Source: Eopsaltria australis
Taxonomy: Eukaryota; Chordata; Aves; Passeriformes; Petroicidae
Length of the DNA stretch: 64,000 nt
NCBI GenBank assembly: GCA_034509425.1
Contig: JAVTVJ010000068.1
Span: 1-64,000, forward strand
Reading direction: 5' to 3'
Position numbers and translations under genes: made by a program. Below the pieces are notes generated by a model. The model had not been told where the DNA came from, did not search any database, and was given only the letters and a program-made list of their open reading frames with translations. Shown here piece after piece: positions 35,322-45,300 of the stretch (the first letter of the stretch is position 1; the number at the start of each line of letters is the position of its first letter).

Positions 35322-36832
35322 CTACTAGTTATTTTTTTTGCAGGCCTTTCAGTTTCAGTCAATATGTAACAAATTTCCCCATTCAGAACATTTATTACAG
35401 AAAAGAGCCTTGTCCCTTATTATGCAAATCGCTCTCTCATCCCCTCTCATGTATCAGTTCTACCTTTCTACAAATGCCTGACCTGCACATGATTGCTGGA
35501 AAATTATTCCTGATTCTGCAGCCAAATCCACAGGAGCAGTATTTCCCTCCATGGGAGGGATGCAGTCCAGTGTTTTGTTGGTATAACCAAACTGGGTAGG
35601 ACCCAGCCTTACTCAGCATAGCAAAACAACTGCCCAGAGACTTGTTTTTTCCCATTTTAGCTGATGTCATCCAGGAATTAATGCAGCTTGATTAGCAAAA
35701 AAATCCCAACCCAAAGTAGCAGGCAGTTCAATATCCAGTAGGTGGATATGCTGACAGAGTTGTATTCAAAGGGGCTCTTCCAGTGCAAGTCCTGGTGCAG
35801 GCAGGTGGGCTTTCCACTGCTGTTTCTAGATTAATGCAAACTACAAGCTGCTCTTGTTTGCATTTTATTTGGATTTTTTGACACTGTTTAAGTGCCTATG
35901 ATCATGATTTAGCTTTATAGCTGAATTGCCTGTTGAACACAGCCAGTTGAAAATGAGCATTGTACAGCCCTTCATTTTACTACTTGGAATCAAAGGTATT
36001 TTACTCTGAGCTACTCCTTGTATTTTCATGGTCCTTGGAATACCTTGTGCCTGAAGTAAGGAAAGCCCAAGGAACTTGTATATCACTGTTGGTTTGAAGC
36101 AGGTTTTTTTGTCTTTCAGTCTCCATTGCCCTCACGTAGTGAAGAGCTCTGTATGCCAGTAACTTCACATGCGTCAATAGTCCCACTGAATAGCTCCCAC
36201 ATGACCTTACCGGTAACTGTAACATTAAGTGCTAACAACAGGAACACTCTGCATACAAAATTATGTGTCCTGCTCAGAGAAGGAGGAACCATCATCTCAT
36301 CACAAAGGCTTGGGAATTTAACAGTTTCTGCCTTTTCACAGAAAATCCTCGTTGTTGCTTCCCTCATGCTCAGGATGTCCCAAGGACAGTGATGTGTGTG
36401 GCCGTGACACCCCAGGCATGAGTCCACACTTGGCCCCTAGCACTTAGGATGAGCACCAAAAGAAGGCAAAAGGCTGATGAGTTCCGAGAGCCTCATTTGA
36501 AGAGACACAGGAGCAGAATTCCATGTGATTGAATTTTCTACTTCTGCATCCGTTCATGAAGTGCCATAGAAATATGGAAACCTAAGGAATTACTTCAGAA
36601 TACTGAAGGAAGACATTTCTTCCAGCAATAACTTCTGCCTCCAAATATTATCATATAAGTAGTGATGAGTTTTAAGGGCAATCTGTGAAAAATATTGCAC
36701 ACCCACATACACAGTGATTGAAGCAGAATATGCTTGCTGAAGCTGAGAGTGGTATTTCACCATTCAGGAAGCTTTTCCATTAGTCAACTGTCTTTCAACA
36801 GTTAAACCCCTTATTTGCTACCTTAAATGTTG

Positions 36833-36835
<3 letters not shown>

Positions 36836-36879
<44 letters not shown>
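36836..36879. repeat. Pure poly-A tract, 44 bases
   Basis: Uninterrupted run of 44 A, long for a bird genome because CR1 elements lack A tails. No parent retrocopy was recognised upstream. The length may be imprecise in the assembly. Confidence 0.95.
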
Positions 36880-36881
<2 letters not shown>

Positions 36882-38460
36882 AAAACCACCATGGATTCTT
36901 ATCTCCTTTTCCAAGCAGTCTGATTTCTTCAACCCTAAACAATTTTGTCTTGGCACAGCTATTAGGCTACGTTAAACATTTCTGGGAAATGTGTGTCAGA
37001 GTGCTTATTGTTCAGTTTGAGCAATAGTTTCACATCTAAATGTGGGAAAATGCAACTCAGGAGAAAAATAGGATATAAAAGAAAACCAGAATAAAAACTA
37101 AATTAAAATACTGATCTCACTGAATATGAAGTTGGGCCCCTGATCCTTCAGTTTCATGTATAATCCTGAAATTTTACAGAAGCATTTGCTTATATACTTA
37201 GGGGAGTTTTGCAGGACTAACTCCAACATTTCTATATAACTGTCTTCTCTGAACCTGTTTTTAATTAATCTGTTACATATTCTAACTTCTAAAGAAAGGG
37301 ATTTGGAAAAGCACTGGGCAGCAGCCTTGCTCTATTCCTATTAAGTCAATGGTAAAACTCCCCTTAATTCCACAGGGAGCATAATTAGATCCATGCCAAG
37401 CCCATTTTCAAAATCATGTCTTTAAGGCTTACACAATGCTTTCACTCTGCCCTTGTTGAAAGCACAGACTTCCCTCTACCGTCGTTTTTTTTTTTCCCCT
37501 TGCAAAATAAAGCCATGCAAATATGCAATCAAACCAACCACAGCATCTTAACTTCTGGGAACAACATATCTCACTGTTTGCTTTCTGACTGTGTGGTCAA
37601 CATTCTGGGGGAAATGTTTAAGATTACAGCGCTGAACTGCTGTGAAACTCTAGGTACACTCTGAGCATGTTCCAAAAAAAGTTGAAGATAAAACCCTGGG
37701 TGCTGGCTGGGTTCCCTTTTTCTGTTAAAGTGACACAACATTTTATTGTGTTTCTCCCTGCTCACATGCCTGCTGTTTATTGCATTGCCCTGTAACACGA
37801 GCAAAAATAAATTTGGATTTTTTTTTTTTTTTGGAAACTTTCCCTCTCACTGAATGCTTGGGGAGCTTGATGCAGCACTTTGATCCACTATGAAACACGG
37901 CATCTCCTTGTGCCAGCACACGATGGTCTCTTCATTTGTACTAGCGTAGATGAAAAGTCGGAATTTCACACTCCCACAGATATATACCCTACTTCCTTGG
38001 GAGAGATGCACCTTTTACCAACAGAAAAAAAAAATACAATAAAATTAAATAAAATTAAGCCCTGATTTTCTCAAAAGGAAAAGATTGGGGCTCGTCGTGA
38101 GCGGTGGGTCGGGAGTTGTTCCCTGCCCCGCCGCACCCCCGCTCCCCTCGCACACCCCACTGAGTGCGTGCACGCGCGCCCGTGAGCGCGCAGGCCCCCG
38201 CCTCGCGCCCGGGCGGGGATACACCCGCGTGTGTGCGCGCACCGACGTGCACGTGGGTGCGCGGGGGCGCGCTGCCGGCATGTGCCGGTGCCGCGCACCC
38301 TCCCGCCCCGGGCCGCCCCCGCCCACGGGGCCGGAGCGGGCGGGCCCCGCCGCCGCCGCGCCCCTCCGGCCGCGGGGGTCCGGCAGCGCGCAGGGAACCG
38401 CATCCCGGGCTGAGCCCCGGACCCGCGGTCCGGCAGCGCCCGCGCCCCGCCCCCCCCGCC

Positions 38461-38501
38461 ATTGGGCCGGCGGCGGCCCCGCCCCGCCCCGCCCCGCCCC
38501 C
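38461..38501 (+). promoter_or_regulatory. MAN1A1 proximal promoter elements
   Basis: An inverted CCAAT box (ATTGG, 38461-38465) is followed by a tandem array of overlapping GC boxes (CCCCGCCCCG units, 38477-38501) suited to SP1/KLF and NF-Y binding. No TATA box is seen. Transcription probably starts in the following 20-150 bases, giving a 5' UTR of roughly 150-280 bases before the ATG at 38792. Confidence 0.65.
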
Positions 38502-38567
38502 GGCTGCCCGGCAGTTCCGCGCGGGCGGAGCGGGGAGCGGCACCCGCGGCGGCGGCCCGGTGGCAGC

Positions 38568-38582
38568 ATGGGCTGGAGCTGA
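38568..38582 (+). promoter_or_regulatory. Four-codon upstream open reading frame in the MAN1A1 5' UTR
   Basis: An ATG at 38568 gives Met-Gly-Trp-Ser followed by TGA. Its context is GCAGCATGG, with G at +4 but a C at -3. It lies 209 bases before the MAN1A1 start codon and would be in the mRNA only if transcription starts upstream of it. A uORF this short usually allows reinitiation and may modestly damp translation. Confidence 0.4.
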
Positions 38583-38791
38583 CAGCGCCCGCCCCGCAGA
38601 CGCTGCCGAGCGCTGCCAGCGGGGGAGCAGCGGGAGCGCGGCCGCGGGGAAGGGAAAAGTTGCCGCGTCCGCCCGGGGAAACTTTGTGCCGCCCAGGGGA
38701 GGGGGCGGCGGAGCCGAGCCGTCCGGTGCGGTGCGGTCCCTGCGCGGCGGCGGCGGGGCGCGCAGCGCGGCACTGAGGCGGCGCGGGGGTC

Positions 38792-39385
38792 ATGCCCGCC
38801 GCCAGCCTGCTGCCGCTCTTCGGTAGCGCGGCGGGGCCGGGGACGCTGGGCGGCCCCGCGGGCAGCGGCGCGGGTGGCGGAGGCAGGAAGGCGGCGGGCC
38901 CCGGCGCGTTCCGGCTGACGGAGAAGTTCGTGCTGCTGCTGGTGTTCAGCGCCTTCATCACCCTGTGCTTCGGGGCCATCTTTTTCCTGCCCGACTCCTC
39001 CAAGCTCCTCAGCGGCGTCTTCTTCCACTCGGCCGCCCTGCAGCCGCCGCCGCCGCCGCCCGGCGGGCAGCCCCGCGCCCCTCCGCAGCCCGGAGGCGGC
39101 CCGGCGGCGGCGGCGGCGGCCGCAGGCGGGGCGGGCAGCCTGGAGCGGATCCGCGCGGACCACGAGCGGGCTCTGCGGGAGGCCAAGGAGACGCTGCAGA
39201 AGCTGCCCGAGGAGATCCGCAGAGACATCCGCCAGGACAAGGAGAAACTTCTGCAGGACGCCCGCGGCAGAAAGGAGGCGGGAGCCCCCGGGCTGCCCCA
39301 GCGCCTCTTCCGCCAGCCCGTCGGCGCCGTGGGGCAGGAACCCGCCGACCCTGACGTCCGGCAGAGGAGGGAGAAAATAAAAGAG
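38792..39385 (+). CDS. MAN1A1: MAN1A1 first coding exon: Golgi alpha-1,2-mannosidase IA, N-terminus
   Basis: The gene product is a type II Golgi membrane enzyme of glycosyl hydrolase family 47. It trims alpha-1,2-linked mannose from Man9-type N-glycans to Man5 before complex glycans are built. This exon encodes 198 residues: a Gly/Ala-rich cytoplasmic tail (1-44), a signal anchor around residues 46-66 within the highly conserved RLTEKFVLLLVFSAFITLCF, and a luminal stem (67-198). The stem includes the conserved ERALREAKETLQKLPEEI block. A Pro, Gly and Ala low-complexity stretch fills residues 85-115. The start has context GGGGTCATGC and gives the family N-terminus MPxxxLLPLF. The last codon is complete (phase 0) before a GTGGGT donor at 39386. 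The catalytic domain is encoded by later exons outside the window. The close paralog MAN1A2 fits less well at the tail and start. Confidence 0.95.
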
Positions 39386-39391
39386 GTGGGT
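39386..39391 (+). other. MAN1A1: Splice donor of MAN1A1 exon 1
   Basis: GAG|GTGGGT follows the codon series for Lys-Ile-Lys-Glu, the conserved point at which this exon ends in MAN1A1. Similarity to the family stops here, although the frame stays open for another 150 codons of GC-rich intron. Confidence 0.88.
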
Positions 39392-42300
39392 GGTGGCGGC
39401 TGTCGGTCCCGCTCCGAGGGATGCACCTCGACACCCCCACGCGGGGCAACAGGTCGCTACCGCGTCTGGCGGTGGTGTTGGGGGATCCCTGACCCCTCCT
39501 GCCGCCTCGTCCCTGCGGGAAGGGGGTCTTTCTGGCCGGCTGTCGCTCGGCAGTCGCCGCGCAGGTCGGCGGCATCGCCCGCGGTTGCATCCTCGCAGCT
39601 CGCGGTGCGTTCCGCCTGCGGGGCCGCGCTGCCGACTCCGTGCCGGCTGCGCATCCCTCCCTCCCGACGTTGCCGGGTTCCCCCAACTGTTGCACCGAAA
39701 CCCGGGGAGAAGGGAAAGCTCGGTGAGGCTTGGCAGACTATGGGGCGCTTCGCGGGGCGCCGAGGGCTGGGGACAGCGATGCCTGGGAGGAATAGCGGCG
39801 CGGGTCCGCCTGCGCTCCCCGTGGGACATCCTGGGCTCGGCCGGTGAGCGTCGGGTGCCTCCAGGGGTGCGGGAGCCAGCGGGGCACGACGCTCTGCCCG
39901 TGCCGCACTGCTGGCGGAGGAGCTGCCCAGGGCTGCCCGGAGCAGGGCGAGTGCGGGGTGCAGGTGCGGTGCGGCGCTCCAGAGGTGTCGCGGTCTGTCT
40001 CGGGTTTGTGCGGTTCACTGTTCAGCGATACCGGCTGTGTAAAGAGTTGAGGGTATTTGGCGAAATACAGTAATTTTAGGTTACAGCGATAAAGTGTCAG
40101 AGCAGTGTGTGCTTTGTCAAATTCCTTCAGCCGCCTTTTTTTGGTCCTGCTGCCCGGTTGGTTCAGGTACCGGCTTCAGTCCTTACAGAAATTCTCCACA
40201 CTGTGTCTAGGCAATGCGTGAGTAAAGCTTGACAGGGTTCTCTGGCAGAATAAGTTCCTTGTTAATACAGTTCAACTTCCCATCAGTGCTGGCTGGTTTA
40301 TTTATCGAACTGACAATTTCAGCTGCCTGCAGAGATTAGGGTTTATGAATTAATTAGTAGTATATATTTCATGTTCTGTGGTGATGGAAATGAGATAGGA
40401 GTGAGACTTACTACGGAGTATTTCAGCGTTTGTGAAACCTGGTTAGCCTTATTTAAAATTATTTATTTTTATTGTGTGTTAGTACAGAGCACTCGGAAAA
40501 GTGAGCTGTGATATCATACAGAGCATCAGATAATAAGCTCTCATAAATATCGAGTTGTGTTCTGTGCTCTGGAGTCCTTGTGTCACTTTAACTATTTCAG
40601 CAAGTTGTGTAGCATAGTTACAAGCCATATATAGCAATGCAAAAGTATTTTGAAGGGACGCACTTTCAGGAGTGCACAGTACAGACCACATCCTGAAGTG
40701 TGCAGAGACTGTGTTGTGTTCTGGTTTAGTCATACAGCCTCCCTGAGGCATATGGAAAGTTAGAAATACCACCAAACTCCTTTTTCAGCTATGTGAAATT
40801 GCCATGTAGAAGTATTTAGAAGTAATGAGGCTCCAGACTTCATGTACATGATTCTGTGGTATAGGCAACAAGTAAATAAACAGGAGGAAGAAGATAACAC
40901 TTAAATGTACTGCTGTCTTGCTGGTCCCAGTGTGTGCCAGCTAGTCCGAGTTACCTTTTATTAAGTGTGGATACACATGTGTGCATGTGTTTGTATATCC
41001 ATGTATGTGTACATACAAACCTATGGCCAGTATCTCTTCAATTTCTTCCTTCCTTTCCCTTCCATCCTCTTTCTCCTCCACTTCCACACAGAGCATCAGT
41101 TTCACAGTAGCCCCCCAAACCAGAGTTTTGGCTGTTTAAGCATAGGAGATGTACACTGTACTTAGTTTCCAGATCTTTATTTTCCTTCTTATCTCAGTTT
41201 AAGTCCTCAATACTAAGTGCTATTTCTGGGAGTTTCTTCTGTTCGTAATTCAGTATGTGACCTTAACATCTTGGTTCCTTACTGGCTTTAGCATTTTTGC
41301 AGTACTTTGCCTGATTTGATTTTTGTCTTTTTTAAAGAATATGTTTTTTCTATTGACAGTAAAACAGTGTTTCTGTTCTGTGCTAACTTGCTTCACATTG
41401 TTTAATGTGTTGGCCTTTTTTGTTGCTTTTGTCTTTGTCTTTTTGCAAACTTTGGTCCCCTTTTTTTATATTGTTACCTTAGTGTCACAATGGATCTGGA
41501 GTCTTTTTAGTTTAGTTTTAAAACTTTAAATAGTTTAATATTGTATCTTTTTAAAGAATGAACTTTTGTACGCTACTGTACAGAAAACAGAATTATCCCT
41601 TAAAGTTCTTCTCTTTGTGCCCGGTGGTTGCATGCTGGAGATGCAAGCATAAAGAATCTTTCTGCTTTCATGCTTTTTTGAGCCTGGAATTTGAATCTGC
41701 ATTGTATGATTTATATCATATATCTAGAACTCAAAATTTGATACTATTCTTGTGAACAGGTTTTGCAGAAGGAAGCAAGTTACTTTAAAGGAAAAGAATG
41801 CCAAAAAATAAGGTTATTCTTCCCTACACTTCTGCTCTGGAAGGGCTCTGTCCTATCAGCATGACATAAAGCTGGGAGGGGAGATACCTTAGAGGTGTTT
41901 TGTCCGTTTTTTGTTTTAAATTTTAAGTTGACATGCACGTTTAGACGTCCAGCCGGTACAATATCATTTGCAATCACAAAGCAATGAAATGCTGTGACTT
42001 TACAGCATTTCTTCGCCAAGTTTTGTTCTAGAAATTTAAACTACCTTTTCTACAGCATACTCTTTTATATTAAAATAAAAACAGGGCAAAACTTAAACCA
42101 AGAGGGAAATATAAAGGTTCTTGAACCTCTCTTAGTATTTAAACCAACATAGTATCACCAAAAAGATAAAGAAATGCTGGATACTTATAGAGCAAGTAAA
42201 ATACTTGTGGAATCATGAAGAAGTGGAGGTCATGTTGCTATCATTGCTTTTTACTCTGTCAGAACGATATGGTTGCTCTCAAGGTCTGTGTGTGGGAACT

Positions 42301-45300
42301 GCCCTGCTGTGTTACACCTCTGGAGCCTGGCTGTGTGCAGGTGTGTCCATGCAGGGAAGGGATGTGGGCCAGAGACAGAGGTGTGCTGTGATAGTGCTGT
42401 TTCTCTTCTGTTGGTGTGTTACAGGCAAGCTCGGAAGAAAGAGCAATGCTGCCAGAGGTGGGGCTTTCCCCAGTACTTCCTGTTGTTCAGCTGCTGTCAG
42501 TTGCTTGTGGCTGCTGATTTTGTTACTGGATGGCCTAATGTTGCCTGCCCTGAGTGTTGTCCTCGTGCTGGCTGCTTCAGGGAGGCTCGAGCAAAGAAGC
42601 ACACTTTGAGCATACCAGCACACTTGTATTTGACAGAACACGTGTTCTTCAGTCAGTTCTCTGGTGCCCCCGTGACTTGGGACAAGGTCTGAGTACCTGG
42701 TGAGGTACCTCACACTGGCCTCTGTTTCCATGTCCTGACAGGAGCCCCAGACTGTGAAAGAGGAGGTTGTGGTTTGTATTCTTGCTTTTTCACTCATTGG
42801 TTTGAAAGATGACCCCTCTTTTGAGCAAGTACCTCCTGTGTTATCTGTTCCTTACCTGGAAAAAAGGAGGAGTGGAAGGCAGTGATGATTCCATTCCGCT
42901 CAAACACAGTGTCTTCCAGTCTCTGCTCTTGTCACTGGTGGTTGTGTCTGGACATCATTATTTCTGATGTCAGGGGAAAACTTGCAGGTGCATAGGTAAT
43001 TGATACAAGCAAAAGAAGTGATTAGAAGAGGATGATAATAGTGGAAAGAGGCTATGAAGGCAAGAGATGCATTTTTTTTAAATAGGAAAATCTGATTTTG
43101 AGTCTTCTCCAAGTCTCAGTCCTCTCTCTTCCATGGAAAAAAAAGGTGCTGGAATTATTTAGGTATTAAGAAAACAGCAAAACCCGAGCTCTTTTTATTT
43201 CAGAGCAGAGGAATAGAAACGATGAATGAGCTAGCTCAGGTACTAGAAGCTATATAATCACATTAGTGCGGTGCTCTGCCCAGACTAATTAATCCTGCTG
43301 AACAGCAAGCTCTTGGTGTTGGTGGAGCACCATACTAATGCAGCTGTGCTGTTCTTGCACAAGGTAACTAGCTTGGAATCCGTTCACATTATTGATCAGA
43401 GCTGTTTGGACATGTTTTCAGGATAAAAGCCTCCTTAAACTGGAATCAATGTCTGAAGAGCATGGTCGTGCAGTGCTCCAAATACTCGCACAGCTCTCAG
43501 CTGTTGCAGTCCTGTAGTACAAGTCCTGCAGAGGGGAATTTGAGCACCAGTCCTTTGAGCTCAACAAGGCAGTGGTTGCAAGTTAGCAAAACAGACTCTG
43601 CAGCTCCCCTCCCAGTCTTTCTGTAAGGAACTGATTTGAGGTGGCATTGGCAGTGTGAATTCTGAAGCTTCCTAAGTCCTCAGTTTTCGTTTCATTTAAC
43701 TGTTTTCTGTGGTGGCTTTTATGCAGTTTAGATGGAAGTCTCAGTAATGTTACAAGGATGTTCAGCAATACCTTGAGGAAAGAAAGCTTGTGAGCATGGA
43801 AGTAAGGCACTAATCAGAGATCTGATACATGCTTTACATGAAATACTTGGACATAATCAGATCTCTTCAACAACGAGTGATGGCAAAATTATGTATGGTC
43901 ACTCACTGCTGTAGAAGGGCAGTTGTCCCCTTGTGTCTTCCTGCATGCTTCCACCAGTAGCTTTCCTACTGCCTGGTATCCTGGTGCTGCTACTTGGGAA
44001 GGTCCAGTGCCAGGCTGGATGGAGTTTTATTTCCTTATGAGGATCTTTATGTGATAAGGTGAGCTCACTATTGGAAGAGGAGGAGAAGTCTCTTCATACC
44101 ACTTTTGGCTGCCTTCTCCCACTGTCTACTTTCTGTGACTTCCACTGCATCCCTCCATAAACTGCTTCAGCTCAGTAAGTCAGCAGAAAACTGTCAGAGC
44201 AAAAAAAACCAAACTGGATGGATTTCTGCCAAACTTTCTGTCAGGTTGGTGAGTCGAAGGCCTTAATGAAAGGGTTGACTTGGTGCTAGTTTGGGCTGTG
44301 GTGAGGGAACAGGTGGATGAAAGGTGTGAAATCTCTTTGAGTAGCCATGTCTTAGCAGCTGGTATCTGATCTTCTTGCCTAAGTTCACCATTAAAATGAA
44401 TCTCTGCAATGAGACTTTTGCAGAGCAAAGGTTCTATCTACTGTAATAACCTTCTTTAGCAGAATGAAGTGTTTCCCTTCAGGAAGTTTACCTCCTCTTC
44501 TCATAACAGAAAAGGAGAAAGGAAATACAGAAGCAGGAATTACTGAAGCCCCAGCTGCTGTAGACCAAAATTCAGAATGCTTTTACTGAGAGGAAGGTTG
44601 TGAGCACCTTCATAGGAGAGGGAACAGTTAAAATGCAGCAGTTAAAGTATTGTGTGGTTTGGGTTTAAAACAGAAAAGGCCACATTCCCTGATGGTACAT
44701 TTCTTCAAGAACATGATTCAGTGAAAGGAAAAGAGTTGACATGTAATGAGTAAGCAGTGTGGTGATTCCTGCCAACATGCTGATGATGCAATCAATGCAT
44801 TTCGAAAGAAGCTTTTCTGAGTGTCTTGTGACCTTAATGCTGACATCTTATAGTTGTCGTTAAGTTTGTTGAAGTTTAAAATTAATGTTGTTTTTTGCTC
44901 ACCCAAATCTTTATATATTTACTTGTAATCTTCAGTATTTTTGTATTTCCTATTTCTTTTTGTGTGTTTGGCGGTGCTTTCCTTCCTGATAAATACTGTT
45001 TATTGTGATTTTTTTTTTTTAATAGCTTTGTAAAAGCCATTAAGGAGGTGAATAAAGTGCCTAAAGACTGGAATCACGTATGATGATGGTAAGCTGCAGG
45101 TGGTCAGAATTTGTCTTATGATATCCAAAATGTCACAAAACAATAAGTCCTTGCTTAGGGTTAATGGCACTACAAAATGCAGAGAAGCTTCAGCTGTGTT
45201 ACTGAGTATGATTCAGTGGCTCTGTTAAACATTGTCTTGTATCTGGAACTTTGCAGAACCTATGGAGAGCCAGCTCAACTTGCCAACCAGACAGGCAGTT

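Larger units (their letters stand above)
28191..38084. other. Upstream flank of MAN1A1, no gene recognised
   Basis: This is AT-rich sequence with short random open frames. It includes two long pure A tracts (annotated separately) and T runs near 37485 and 37820. Distal regulatory elements of MAN1A1 may lie here, but none can be assigned from the sequence alone. Confidence 0.55.
38085..40010. other. CpG island over the MAN1A1 promoter and first exon
   Basis: There is an abrupt change from AT-rich flank to very GC-rich sequence dense in CpG. It starts near 38090, continues through the coding exon and fades near 40010. It has the form of a vertebrate housekeeping-type promoter. At 38162-38275 there are long alternating purine-pyrimidine stretches. 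The long open frames on either strand here reflect the low stop-codon density of GC-rich DNA. Confidence 0.92.

Noticed and set aside
38164..38826. Plus-strand open frames of 220, 165 and 104 codons upstream of the MAN1A1 start
   Set aside because: Pro/Arg/Ala-rich translations of promoter and 5' UTR sequence with no family similarity. One overlaps the true start in another frame.
39386..39847. Continuation of the MAN1A1 frame for 153 codons past residue 198
   Set aside because: Family similarity ends exactly at a good GT donor. The rest reads as GC-rich intron.
38045..40018. A 657-codon open frame (and others of 451 and 228 codons) on the minus strand across the CpG island
   Set aside because: It is antisense to a confidently identified MAN1A1 exon, made of Arg/Pro/Gly/Ala typical of GC-rich shadow frames, and has no known domain. 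Low stop density explains it.
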